A stretch of 64,000 nucleotides of DNA from NCBI RefSeq assembly GCF_001681715.1, contig NZ_LNWY01000014.1:186001-250000 (forward strand), in the 5' to 3' direction. The position numbers were made by a program, and so were the translations under genes. This DNA comes from Tritonibacter mobilis (GTDB lineage: Bacteria; Pseudomonadota; Alphaproteobacteria; Rhodobacterales; Rhodobacteraceae). The notes under the pieces were generated by a model that did no database searches, was not told the DNA's origin, and saw nothing but the letters and a program-made list of their open reading frames with translations. Below are positions 6,996-15,234 of this stretch, piece after piece. Position 1 is the stretch's first letter, and each line of letters starts with the position of its first letter.

Positions 6996-7205
6996 ATGGT
7001 AAGCTTTGCACCTGCCGCCCTGCGCGAGGCCAATGCCGCTGCATACCTTGATCTTTCGGTCTCGAAATTCCGCGACCTGGTCAGCAACGGGGCATTGCCG
7101 AAGCCTGTGCGGCTCGCGGACGGCGTCGAACGCTGGAAGTCTGACGAGCTGCTCGCAATCCTCAACGGCACATCGGCGCGTCCATGCGAGGAATTTGAAC
7201 TGTGA
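6996..7205 (+). CDS. AlpA/excisionase-like helix-turn-helix protein
   Basis: A 69-residue protein with an MerR/AlpA-type winged helix motif: REANAAAYLDLSVSKFRDLV then GALPKPVRLADGVERWKSDEL. That layout is typical of phage excisionases and AlpA regulators. AAGGAG lies eight bases before the ATG. Its stop overlaps the GTG start of the integrase gene (GTGA), so the two are translated together, as expected for an excisionase-integrase module. It likely directs excision or regulates the integrase. Confidence 0.82.
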   Translation: MVSFAPAALREANAAAYLDLSVSKFRDLVSNGALPKPVRLADGVERWKSDELLAILNGTSARPCEEFEL

Positions 7206-8248
7206 GACGACCGCCAAAGCCACGGATCGCTAAACCGCACCTGAAATGGACTTGGGACCACCGCAATAGCGTGTGGGTTCCGTATCATCGGATCACTTGG
7301 TTTGAATCGGGAAAGCGAAAAGAAAAGGCGATCAAGCTGGATTGGCAAGGCCAAGGCGAACGCCTCGATCTACTCTATTGGCAATGCGAGACTGGCAAGC
7401 ATGATAAGCAGTTCACGCCTGCCAAATACACATGGGCGGAGCTGATCGAAGTTTGGCGGCGCGATCCTCGTATCCAGGGGCGCTTGTCCGATGGAACAAA
7501 ACAAAGCTACCGGCGAGATATGGATCGCATCCTCGAAAAAAATGCCGGAAAGGATGTTCGCAAAACGTCGCGGCAGGCGGTTCGCAACGCCCACACCAAA
7601 ATGTCGGACACTCCAAGAAAGGCCGATAAGTATCTGCAAACGATCAGCCTTCTGTGGAACTACGGTGTCGAGAAACTCGATTGGCCCCTTGGCGCCAATC
7701 CGGCGAAGGGCATCGATCATTTTGGCAAGCAACGCGAATTTGAACCCTGGCCGGAATGGCTGATCAATAAGCTTCCAGAGGCCCCAGCCAATGTACGCAC
7801 TGCGGCGGAGTTGATACTCGGCACGGGACAGCGTCCCAACGCAGCTATTCGAATGCGGCGAGATCAATTTCGTGGCGAATGGATGGAGGTAATTGACGAG
7901 AAGGGCAAACAGAGCTTCGAAACGTACTGTCCGCAAGCGCTTCGCGAGTATTTGGATACGCTGCCGGTTGCTGGGTCCCATGTTCTGGCCAAGAACCTTA
8001 CACAGCCCTTAGGTTATGACGCAGTCGAGAAGGCATTTCGCGCGTGGCGCAACGGCCTTGGCCCCGAAGCAAAACCTTATGTTCTGCATGGCCTTCGCAA
8101 ACTTGCGATTATTCGCCTGGCAGAAGCCGGATGTAGTGATGCGCAAATCCAAGCGGTTACCGGACAAAGCGCCGAAATGGTTGCCTACTACCGCAAACGG
8201 GCCAGCCGCAAAGCACTCAGCAAAGCTGCACACGAACGCCAGCAATGA
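7202..8248 (+). CDS. int: Tyrosine recombinase, phage integrase
   Basis: A 348-residue site-specific recombinase of the tyrosine class. The catalytic domain shows Arg I in LILGTGQRPNAA (about residue 215), the HxxR motif in HGLRKLAIIRLAEAG (about 298) and the nucleophilic Tyr in EMVAYYRKRA (about 329). The N-terminal half holds an arm-type and core-binding region (TKQSYRRDMDRIL). It starts with GTG, overlapping the excisionase-like gene, and its 3' end lies 122 bases from a tRNA-Leu gene. It presumably integrates the element at the 3' end of that tRNA gene. Confidence 0.95.
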   Translation: MRRPPKPRIAKPHLKWTWDHRNSVWVPYHRITWFESGKRKEKAIKLDWQGQGERLDLLYWQCETGKHDKQFTPAKYTWAELIEVWRRDPRIQGRLSDGTKQSYRRDMDRILEKNAGKDVRKTSRQAVRNAHTKMSDTPRKADKYLQTISLLWNYGVEKLDWPLGANPAKGIDHFGKQREFEPWPEWLINKLPEAPANVRTAAELILGTGQRPNAAIRMRRDQFRGEWMEVIDEKGKQSFETYCPQALREYLDTLPVAGSHVLAKNLTQPLGYDAVEKAFRAWRNGLGPEAKPYVLHGLRKLAIIRLAEAGCSDAQIQAVTGQSAEMVAYYRKRASRKALSKAAHERQQ

Positions 8249-8315
8249 CCATGGAACAGAACAAAAACAAAACGAGACAGTGGGAGTCGCATGTGGGAGT
8301 CAGCCACAATGAAGA

Positions 8316-8348
8316 AAAACCGCCGATCTTGCGACCGGCGGTTTTCTC
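8316..8348. terminator. Bidirectional terminator at element/tRNA junction
   Basis: A hairpin with arms AAAACCGCCG and CGGCGGTTTT, flanked by an A-run on one side and T-run on the other, lies between the integrase and tRNA-Leu genes. It can terminate the rightward integrase operon and the leftward tRNA transcript. Confidence 0.85.
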
Positions 8349-8370
8349 AAGCGAAAGCAATGCTTTGCGA

Positions 8371-8456
8371 TGGTACCCAAGGCCGGACTCGAACCGGCAC
8401 GCTGTCACCAGCGGGGGATTTTGAATCCCCTGCGTCTACCATTCCGCCACTTGGGC
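8371..8456 (-). tRNA. tRNA-Leu (anticodon CAA)
   Basis: An 86-base class II tRNA on the minus strand. The acceptor stem GCCCAAG pairs with CTTGGGT, and the D arm is GCGGAATGGTAGACGC. The anticodon loop TTCAAAA carries anticodon CAA, the long variable arm is CGCTGGTGACAGCG, the T arm contains GGTTCGAGTCC, and the CCA end is encoded. Its 3' end faces the integrated element, so this gene is the likely attachment site. Integration has left the tRNA intact. Confidence 0.97.
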
Positions 8457-8622
8457 ATGGGGAGGTTCCTATCGCTGCTTTTGCCCAAGGTCCAGAGGCA
8501 AATTCAGTGTTTTATGAAGAAAATTTGTCACCGGCCCCATGCTCACGAAGTGGAGAGTTGACCCGGTGATGCCCACATGCCACCTGAACGCAATAGCTTG
8601 TTGAAGAGGTCTTTTCCGTAAA

Positions 8623-9201
8623 ATGCTGCGTTCCCTTTATGATCGGACCATGGCGCTTGCCGACCACCCGCATGCGCTGTGGTGGCTGGCGATTGTGGCA
8701 TTTATCGAGAGCTCGGTCTTTCCGATCCCGCCGGACGTGCTGATGATCCCGATGATCCTTGCACGACCTTCGCGTGCCTGGCTCATAGCCCTTGTGGCGC
8801 TTTTGGCGTCCGTTGCAGGTGGTCTATTGGGCTACGCCATTGGTGCGTTCTTCTACGAGGGCATCGGCCAGCCGATCCTCGAGGCGATGGGCAAGGCCGA
8901 CAAGATGGCCGAGTTTAACGAGCGCTTTAACGACTTTGGCTTCTGGGCGGTGCTGATCGCGGGGGTGACGCCGTTTCCTTACAAGGTCATCACCATCATG
9001 TCCGGCTGGACGGGCATGCCGATCATGACTTTTGTGGCGACCTCGCTCCTTGCTCGTGCCTTGCGGTTCTTCCTTGTGGCAGGGTTGCTGTGGCAATTCG
9101 GCGCGCCGGTGCGTGACTTTATTGAAAAGCGCTTGGGGCTGGTGTTCACCGTCTTCTGTCTGCTGCTCTTTGGCGGTTTTCTTGCACTGAGGTATCTATG
9201 A
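8623..9201 (+). CDS. YqaA/DedA-family membrane protein (VTT domain)
   Basis: A 192-residue inner-membrane protein of the VTT (SNARE-associated) group, YqaA-like. It has about four or five hydrophobic segments. The family signatures are FIESSVFPIPPDVLMIP near residue 30 and the Gly-rich VTPFPYKVITIMSGW near residue 115. Family members are linked to lipid scrambling or membrane homeostasis, but the role of this subgroup is not settled. Its TGA overlaps the ATG of the DsbB-like gene by four bases, so the two are co-translated. Confidence 0.9.
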   Translation: MLRSLYDRTMALADHPHALWWLAIVAFIESSVFPIPPDVLMIPMILARPSRAWLIALVALLASVAGGLLGYAIGAFFYEGIGQPILEAMGKADKMAEFNERFNDFGFWAVLIAGVTPFPYKVITIMSGWTGMPIMTFVATSLLARALRFFLVAGLLWQFGAPVRDFIEKRLGLVFTVFCLLLFGGFLALRYL

Positions 9202-9662
9202 CGTTCAGCCGTTTTCTAATCCTGCTTGCCGCTGGAGGCTCTGCAGCGCTACTGCTTGGGGCATTTGGGTTTCAGTATATTGGCGAGCTTGCGCCCTGCA
9301 AACTCTGTATCTGGCAGCGCTACCCGCATGGGGCAGCCGTTGGCATTGGTATTCTTGCAGTCCTGATCCCCGGTGCGATTTTGCCCTATCTGGGGGCACT
9401 GGCCGCCTTAACCACATCCGTTATCGGTGCCTTTCATGCGGGCGTTGAACAGGGATGGTGGGAAGGTCCGACCACCTGCACCTCTGGCGCGATTGACAAC
9501 CTCAGCGCGGATGAGCTGATGTCGCAGATCATGTCTGCACCCCTCGTGCGCTGTGACGACATCCCGTGGGAGATGTTAGGCCTGTCCATGGCAGGCTGGA
9601 ACGCGGTGATCTCGCTTGGTCTGGCCGCGCTGTGGTTCGCAGCTGCCCGTCACGCACGCTAA
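9198..9662 (+). CDS. Disulfide bond formation protein B (DsbB-like)
   Basis: A 154-residue inner-membrane protein with four predicted transmembrane helices and the DsbB periplasmic CxxC motif in PCKLCIWQRYP (about residues 32-42). A second cysteine pair follows in the later loop (TTCTSG and VRCDD). It would reoxidise a periplasmic dithiol oxidase by passing electrons to quinones. It is translationally coupled to the YqaA-like gene. Length and topology match the family. Confidence 0.9.
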   Translation: MTFSRFLILLAAGGSAALLLGAFGFQYIGELAPCKLCIWQRYPHGAAVGIGILAVLIPGAILPYLGALAALTTSVIGAFHAGVEQGWWEGPTTCTSGAIDNLSADELMSQIMSAPLVRCDDIPWEMLGLSMAGWNAVISLGLAALWFAAARHAR

Positions 9663-9677
9663 GGGTCAGCTTGAGGG

Positions 9678-10115
9678 TCAGCTTACGGCGCGACTGTCTT
9701 TCTTAGTGGCCAGCAACAGGTTGGTTTCGCTGGTCACCACACCATCAAACATACGGATTTTCGCAAGCGCCTCATCAAGCGTCTCAAGCGTTTCTGTCCC
9801 CAGCTCTACAATCAGATCCCAGCGCCCGTTGGTGGTGTGGACCGCCCGCACTTCGGGCAGGCCCTGAAGCTGCCTTGTGATGCGCGATGCCCCGCGCCCC
9901 TCAATACCGATCATCATCAGACCTCTGACCGGATCGCGCAGCACGTCCTCCTTCAGAACCACCGTGAACCCCAGGATGTCACCGCGCGATTGCAGCCGCT
10001 CGATCCGCGTGCGCACCGTCGTGCGCGACAGTTCCAACTGCATGGCAAGATCGGAGAGTGAGGCTCTGGCATCGTGGCGCAGGGCCGCAATCAGGCGTTC
10101 ATCCGTTTTGTCCAT
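9678..10115 (-). CDS. Lrp/AsnC-family transcriptional regulator
   Basis: A 145-residue regulator. The N-terminal winged HTH (LIAALRHDARASLSDLAMQL and SRTTVRTRIERL) is followed by the RAM effector domain (GRWDLIVELGTETLETLDEAL). The ATG at 10115 gives the usual length; longer in-frame starts are not needed. It is divergent from arginase, with about 110 bases between them. By analogy with Lrp regulators next to arginine catabolic genes, it probably activates the arginase and ornithine cyclodeaminase genes in response to arginine or ornithine. Confidence 0.92.
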   Translation of the reverse strand: MDKTDERLIAALRHDARASLSDLAMQLELSRTTVRTRIERLQSRGDILGFTVVLKEDVLRDPVRGLMMIGIEGRGASRITRQLQGLPEVRAVHTTNGRWDLIVELGTETLETLDEALAKIRMFDGVVTSETNLLLATKKDSRAVS

Positions 10116-10224
10116 GTATCGGCTCCGTTTTGTGTTATCTCTTCTCCTTATGAGCAATTTGTTCTCTGTATTCCACCTCAAATCGGAGAAATATCAAACC
10201 CAACCCCAATCAAGGAGATCGCGG

Positions 10225-11154
10225 ATGTCTTCTCGTCATTGTATTCTCGTTGGCGCACCCGTCGACAGCGGCAAGCGTCGCACCGGTTGCCTCATGGGCC
10301 CGGACGCCTATCGCACTGCCGGGCTGGCCGGCGCATTGGAAAGCCTCGGCCACACGGTCGAGGACATTGGCAATGTCACCCCTGCCCCGCATGCGCCCGA
10401 TGATGGGGCGGGCAAACTGCATGAACCAAACCTCACCCGCGCTTGGACCGAGAGCCTGTCAGAAGCCGCAGAAGCTGCTATGGCACGCGGTATGCCGATT
10501 TTCTTGGGCGGCGATCATGCCTTGGCGCTGGGGACCGTGCGTGGTGTCGCAAACCACGCCGCAACTCAAGAGCGCCCGCTGTTTGTGCTCTGGCTCGATG
10601 CCCACAGCGACTACCACTCACTTGAGAGCACCGATTCCGGCAATCTTCACGGCTGCCCCGTGCGCTATTTCACCAAACAGGCGCAGTTTGATACTTTCCC
10701 GCCGGTGCCCAACCCAGTGCCGCCCGAAAATGTCTGCATGATCGGTCTGCGTTCGGTGGACACCGCAGAACGCGAAGCCATGGAGAAGGTCGGCATTCAC
10801 CGCCACGACATGCGCGATATTGATGAGAACGGCATCGCCCGTCCGCTCAGCGCCTTTTTGGAAAAGGTCGCCGCGCAAAACGGCATGCTGCATGTCTCAT
10901 TGGATGTGGATTTCCTCGACCCTTCCGTCGCACCTGCGGTTGGCACCACAGTTCCGGGCGGTGCCACCGTGCGCGAGGGCCATCTGGTCTGCGAAATCCT
11001 GCATGACAGCGGGCTGATGACCTCAATGGATCTGGTGGAACTGAACCCCTTCCTCGATGAGCGTGGCCGCACCGCGCATCTGATGGTGGATCTTTGTGCC
11101 TCTGCCATGGGACGGCGCGTCTTTGACCGCCCCACCCGTAGCTACAATACCTGA
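10225..11154 (+). CDS. rocF: Arginase
   Basis: A 309-residue manganese enzyme of the ureohydrolase family, converting arginine to ornithine and urea. Metal-binding motifs are GGDHALALG (about residue 92), DAHSDYH (about 122) and SLDVDFLDP (about 228). VPGGATVREGH and DLVELNP complete the active site. AAGGAG lies eight bases before the ATG; the frame is open far upstream, but that extension crosses the divergent promoter region. The next gene supplies ornithine cyclodeaminase, so the pair degrades arginine to proline. Confidence 0.95.
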   Translation: MSSRHCILVGAPVDSGKRRTGCLMGPDAYRTAGLAGALESLGHTVEDIGNVTPAPHAPDDGAGKLHEPNLTRAWTESLSEAAEAAMARGMPIFLGGDHALALGTVRGVANHAATQERPLFVLWLDAHSDYHSLESTDSGNLHGCPVRYFTKQAQFDTFPPVPNPVPPENVCMIGLRSVDTAEREAMEKVGIHRHDMRDIDENGIARPLSAFLEKVAAQNGMLHVSLDVDFLDPSVAPAVGTTVPGGATVREGHLVCEILHDSGLMTSMDLVELNPFLDERGRTAHLMVDLCASAMGRRVFDRPTRSYNT

Positions 11155-11248
11155 GAGACGCACACCCGCGTCGCTCGTTTTGACATCAACTGGCAGAGGG
11201 TGAGGCGAGTAAACTCGCCCCCTTCGGCCCCCGCAACAGGATAGCCCA

Positions 11249-12295
11249 ATGACCCAGCCATCAGACAAGGCCCTTGTCCCTTTTGTTAGCGTAGACAATA
11301 TGATGCGCCTCATTCATCATGTCGGCGTCGAGGATATGATGCGTGATCTGGCCGACTATATCGAGGCCGATTTCAAACGCTGGGAGCTGTTTGACAAAAC
11401 GCCCCGTGTCGCCAGCCATTCTGACGTTGGTGTGATCGAACTGATGCCCACCTCCGATGGCGAGGCTTACGGGTTCAAATACGTCAACGGCCACCCCAAG
11501 AACACGTCTGAGGGGCTGCAAACCGTGACGGCCTTTGGTCTGCTCGCCGATGTCTATACCGGCTATCCGGTGCTCTTGACCGAGATGACCATCCTCACCG
11601 CCCTGCGCACCGCCGCGACCTCGGCCATGGTGGCCAAGCATCTCGCCCCCAAGGGCGCGGATACCATGGCGATGATCGGCAATGGCGCGCAGTCGGAATT
11701 TCAGACGTTGGCAATGAAGGCGATCATCGGTCTCAAGGCCGTGCGCCTTTATGACAAGGACCCGGCGGCGACCGAGAAATGCGCGCAGAACCTCGCAGGG
11801 TTGGGTATTGATGTGACCATCTGCAAAACCCCGGAAGAGGCCATCGAGGGCGCACAGATCCTCACCACCTGCACCGCGGACAAGCAATATGCCACCATCC
11901 TGACCGACAACATGGTCGGCAGCGGTGTGCATATCAACGCCATCGGCGGCGACTGCCCCGGCAAGACTGAGCTCGCACCCGGCATCCTCAACCGGTCTGA
12001 CGTGTTTGTGGAATACCCGCCGCAAACCCGCGTCGAGGGCGAGATCCAGCAGATGCCCGAGGACTTCGCCGTGACGGAACTGTGGGAAGTGATCTCCGGT
12101 CACAAACCGGGCCGGACCGGTGATCGTCAAATCACGCTTTTTGACAGTGTCGGCTTTGCGATCGAGGATTTCTCGGCCCTTCGCTACATTCGCGACCGCA
12201 TCAAGGGCACGGATTACTTCGTCGATCTTGACATGCTGGCAGATCCGGATGATCCGCGTGACCTCTTTGGCATGGTGCAACGCGCCAAAGCCTGA
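11249..12295 (+). CDS. Ornithine cyclodeaminase
   Basis: A 348-residue enzyme of the OCD/mu-crystallin family that converts ornithine to proline and ammonia using NAD. The Rossmann segment AMIGNGAQSEFQTLAM (about residue 140) binds the cofactor. VNGHPKNTSEGLQTVTAFG near residue 80 and NAIGGDCPGKTEL near residue 230 match substrate-binding regions. It sits 95 bases downstream of arginase on the same strand and completes a two-step arginine-to-proline route, probably under the divergent Lrp protein. A terminator follows directly. Confidence 0.94.
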   Translation: MTQPSDKALVPFVSVDNMMRLIHHVGVEDMMRDLADYIEADFKRWELFDKTPRVASHSDVGVIELMPTSDGEAYGFKYVNGHPKNTSEGLQTVTAFGLLADVYTGYPVLLTEMTILTALRTAATSAMVAKHLAPKGADTMAMIGNGAQSEFQTLAMKAIIGLKAVRLYDKDPAATEKCAQNLAGLGIDVTICKTPEEAIEGAQILTTCTADKQYATILTDNMVGSGVHINAIGGDCPGKTELAPGILNRSDVFVEYPPQTRVEGEIQQMPEDFAVTELWEVISGHKPGRTGDRQITLFDSVGFAIEDFSALRYIRDRIKGTDYFVDLDMLADPDDPRDLFGMVQRAKA

Positions 12296-12300
12296 TGCAG

Positions 12301-12331
12301 AAAGCGCGCCTTTCGGGGCGCGCTTTTCTTT
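12301..12331 (+). terminator. Terminator after ornithine cyclodeaminase
   Basis: The hairpin AAAGCGCGCC / GGGCGCGCTTT with a short loop is followed by TTTCTTTTT. It ends the arginase-ornithine cyclodeaminase unit and also faces the convergent HNH gene. Confidence 0.9.
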
Positions 12332-12345
12332 TTATACCAAAGGGT

Positions 12346-12930
12346 TCAGGCTTCCAGTTCACTGTCCCAATAGAGATAATCCATCCAGCTTTCATGCAGG
12401 TAGCCGGGCGGGAACTTGCGGCCCGTATTGCGCAGCTCATCCGCCCCGGGACGGCGCGGTGGTTTGCGCAGGGACATGCCCGCACGGTGCAGCGGCTTGG
12501 AGCCTTTCTTGAGATTGCAGCGCGAACAGGCCGCCACCACGTTTTCCCAACTGGTGATCCCACCAGAGGCGCGCGGCACCACATGGTCAAAGGTCAGATC
12601 GCCCTTGGCGCCGCAATACTGACAGCGAAATTCGTCCCGCAAGAATAAATTAAAGCGCGTGAAGGCCACGCGCTTTTGGGGTTTGACAAAATCCTTCAGT
12701 ACCACGACCGATGGTATTCGGATCTCGGTACTGGGACTGCGCACAACCTCGTCATACTCGGCCACGATGGCAACCCGGTCGAGCCAAGCGGCTTTGACGG
12801 CGTCCTGCCATGGCCAGAGTGACAAGGGGTAGTATGACAAAGGACGATAATCCGCGTTCAACACCAGCGCTGGATGTTGTTTCAGAGCCCCCGGCTCCCT
12901 TACGAATTCTGTCCTGAAGTCTCCGTCCAT
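12346..12930 (-). CDS. HNH endonuclease family protein
   Basis: A 194-residue protein with a conserved HNH nuclease domain. A zinc-binding CQYCG (about residue 108) is followed by LTFDHVVPRASGG, containing the catalytic His, then TSWENVVAACSRCN with the second Cys pair. The N-terminal half (LVLNADYRPLSYYPL) is typical of the stand-alone HNH proteins widespread in Alphaproteobacteria. No partner gene is adjacent, so it is probably a housekeeping nuclease of unknown role and not part of a restriction system. Confidence 0.9.
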   Translation of the reverse strand: MDGDFRTEFVREPGALKQHPALVLNADYRPLSYYPLSLWPWQDAVKAAWLDRVAIVAEYDEVVRSPSTEIRIPSVVVLKDFVKPQKRVAFTRFNLFLRDEFRCQYCGAKGDLTFDHVVPRASGGITSWENVVAACSRCNLKKGSKPLHRAGMSLRKPPRRPGADELRNTGRKFPPGYLHESWMDYLYWDSELEA

Positions 12931-13175
12931 GAACGTCTTCCTCGCCCTGCTTGCCTCGAGATGGCACCAGAGCGGGGAACCCGCCCCAGCTTGTGATTGA
13001 CTATATATCGTGGCCGGAGCCTGACAAGCCCCAAAGCGCCACCAGATGTCGTGTGAGATAGGATGATTCCGTTACAGAGGCGTGACAGTTATCCACAGCC
13101 CGGACATCAGGCATTCCGCAGCGCGGCATCTGCACAGGCTTGCACCTCGGCCCGCCTGCCCGTAGAGCCAACCCC

Positions 13176-13859
13176 ATGAGCCGCTTGATCCGTTTCAACA
13201 AACCCTTTGATGTGCTGCCGCAGTTCACCGATCGTGGCAGCGAAGGCAGCCCGTGCGCCACGCTGAGCGACTATGTCGATTGCCCCGGCGTCTACCCCGC
13301 CGGGCGTCTGGACCGCGACAGTGAAGGGTTGATGCTGCTCACCGACAACGGCCGCCTACAGGCCTGGATCAGCGACCCCAAGCATAAGCTGGAAAAAACC
13401 TATTGGGTGCAGGTCGAGGGTATCCCCGATGAAGACGCTCTGAACTTACTCCGCCAAGGGGTTGAGCTAAAAGACGGAATGACCCGCCCTGCGAAGGCGC
13501 GTCTTATCAATGAGCCTGCTCAGCTCTGGGCCCGCACCCCGCCGATCCGGGAACGTAAATCCGTGCCCACCGCATGGCTCGAGTTGAAGATCACCGAGGG
13601 CAAAAACCGACAGGTCCGGCGCATGACAGCCGCCGTAGGGCATCCAACCTTGCGGCTGATCCGCTACGCCATTGGTGCCTGGACACTGGATGGGCTGGCG
13701 CAGGGCAAATGGCAGGACCTCGACCCGCCGCGCGTGCCCGGCCCGCCAAAACCCTCGCAAAAGCCGCCCCGCCGCAAACCGCACGCACAAAATACAGAAA
13801 ACGGCGCCTCAAGGTCTCCCTCAAAGCGCCGCAAACCACGTTCAAAATCAACGCGCTAG
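13176..13859 (+). CDS. rluE: rRNA pseudouridine synthase, RsuA/RluE type
   Basis: A 227-residue enzyme that isomerises uridine in rRNA. The catalytic motif [18 protein letters not shown] (about residue 42) contains the essential Asp, and [20 protein letters not shown] is the second family signature. There is no S4 domain, which fits the RluE subgroup that modifies 23S rRNA. The last 45 residues form a Lys/Arg/Pro-rich tail, probably an RNA-binding extension. The ATG at 13176 begins directly at the catalytic domain ([14 protein letters not shown]). Confidence 0.92.
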   Translation: MSRLIRFNKPFDVLPQFTDRGSEGSPCATLSDYVDCPGVYPAGRLDRDSEGLMLLTDNGRLQAWISDPKHKLEKTYWVQVEGIPDEDALNLLRQGVELKDGMTRPAKARLINEPAQLWARTPPIRERKSVPTAWLELKITEGKNRQVRRMTAAVGHPTLRLIRYAIGAWTLDGLAQGKWQDLDPPRVPGPPKPSQKPPRRKPHAQNTENGASRSPSKRRKPRSKSTR

Positions 13860-13861
13860 GA

Positions 13862-14527
13862 TCACAAGCTCAGTTTGTCGCGCATGAAAGCCAAGGCCAC
13901 ACTCAGCCCATCGGGCGCGATCCCGTGGCCGGTGCCCTTCATCACATGGGCAAACACATCCTGAAAGCCCGCTTCTTGCAGCGCTTCAGCAGCCTGTGGC
14001 AGCGATTGCGGTGGCACCACGTCGTCCTCGTCTCCATGCACCAGCAGCACCGGCATCCGGCTCACGACCTCGTCGCTAAAGGTGTCCGGCGACAGCAGCC
14101 GACCGGAAAACGCCACGATCCCCGCCACGGGGTCTTCGCGACGCGGGGCCACATGCAGCGCCATCATGGTGCCTTGCGAGAAGCCCAGCAGAACCACCTG
14201 CTCCGGCAGCAGATCCTCGTCCACCATGAAGGCATCCAGAAACGCGTTAAGGTCATCCACCGCCGCCATCATGCCGCGCATGGATTCCTCCTCAGATGAG
14301 CCGTCAATCCACGGAATTGGGAACCACTGGAACCCCATCGGGGCACCGGCGCAGGCCTCGGGCGCATCGGGGGCGACGAACAAAGTGTCCGGCAGATGTT
14401 CGGCCAGCGGGTCGGCGAGCCCGAGGAGATCCGCCCCATTGGCCCCATAGCCGTGCAAAAACACCACGGCCGAGCGGGTTTCACCGGAGAGCGGCTCTTT
14501 GCGGCCGGCAGTCAAAACGCGAGTCAT
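13862..14527 (-). CDS. Phospholipase/carboxylesterase (alpha/beta hydrolase)
   Basis: A 221-residue alpha/beta hydrolase of the acyl-protein thioesterase/carboxylesterase family. FLHGYGANGADL is the oxyanion region, and LLGFSQGTMMAL carries the nucleophilic Ser (about residue 115). The Asp is in LVHGDEDDVVP and the His in GTGHGIAPDG. Its start overlaps the stop of the DNA glycosylase gene by four bases (ATGA). Substrate is unknown; short-chain esters are usual for the family. Confidence 0.9.
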   Translation of the reverse strand: MTRVLTAGRKEPLSGETRSAVVFLHGYGANGADLLGLADPLAEHLPDTLFVAPDAPEACAGAPMGFQWFPIPWIDGSSEEESMRGMMAAVDDLNAFLDAFMVDEDLLPEQVVLLGFSQGTMMALHVAPRREDPVAGIVAFSGRLLSPDTFSDEVVSRMPVLLVHGDEDDVVPPQSLPQAAEALQEAGFQDVFAHVMKGTGHGIAPDGLSVALAFMRDKLSL

Positions 14528-15156
14528 CGGATCCCTTCCCTGTCCTTTGCCACATGGTAATAGGCCCACAAAAGCCGCGCCGCAACCGACCGCCACGGCG
14601 ACCACGCCGCGGCCATGTCGCGCAGGGCACGCTCTTTGGGCCGCTCCGGCAGGTCAAACAACAGCCGCGCGCTTTCTTGCAAAGCCAGATCGCCAGGCGC
14701 AAAGACATCCGCCCGGCCAAGGGAAAACATCGCGTAGATCTCTGCCGTCCAGATGCCGATGCCCGAAACCTGTGTCAGCTCTGCCACCACATCTGCTGTA
14801 GGAGCATCCCGTAAGGACTTGAAATCTATACGCGCCTCCGCCAATGCGCGGGCATATCGGATCTTCTGGCGGCTCAGGCCCGCCGCGCGCAGATCCTCAT
14901 CGCTGGCCGAGAGGATTTTCCGCGGCCCGGTCAGTTTCGCCGCACGCAGGCGGTTCCAGATCGCATTGGCCGACGCCACCGAGACCTGCTGACTGACGAT
15001 GGCGCTCAGAAGCTGCGCAAACCCATCGGGCTTGCGCCGGAGCGGCAGTGGCCCCGTGAGTGTCAGCGCATCAGCAAAGCGTGGATCTTGCGCCGAGAGC
15101 CATGCGGCGCCTTCGGCCACGCAGGCTGGGGTCTCGATGATGCGGCCAACCGTCAT
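14524..15156 (-). CDS. DNA-3-methyladenine glycosylase II (AlkA-like)
   Basis: A 210-residue base-excision repair enzyme of the HhH-GPD superfamily. The helix-hairpin-helix ELTQVSGIGIWTAEIYAM is followed by FAPGDLALQ, with the catalytic Asp (about residue 155). An upstream QQVSVASANAIWNRL matches the family. It removes alkylated purines from DNA. The ATG at 15156 (MTVGRIIETP) has a GGGG stretch upstream and gives the normal N-terminus. It is co-transcribed with the esterase gene by a four-base overlap. Confidence 0.92.
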   Translation of the reverse strand: MTVGRIIETPACVAEGAAWLSAQDPRFADALTLTGPLPLRRKPDGFAQLLSAIVSQQVSVASANAIWNRLRAAKLTGPRKILSASDEDLRAAGLSRQKIRYARALAEARIDFKSLRDAPTADVVAELTQVSGIGIWTAEIYAMFSLGRADVFAPGDLALQESARLLFDLPERPKERALRDMAAAWSPWRSVAARLLWAYYHVAKDREGIR

Positions 15157-15234
15157 CTGGTGCCCCGCGCGAAAATTGTATTGGTGCACTGCACGCTGCT
15201 TGTTCCTTCACCTGTTCAGGGCTACGCAATTGCC

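Noticed and set aside
12346-12930. HNH endonuclease as part of a restriction or defence system
   Set aside because: No methylase or partner gene is adjacent, and the protein resembles the widespread stand-alone HNH proteins of Alphaproteobacteria.
13089-13097. Perfect DnaA box (TTATCCACA) between HNH and pseudouridine synthase genes
   Set aside because: Only one box is seen, with no AT-rich unwinding region and no dnaA/repABC genes nearby, so it is not evidence for an origin.
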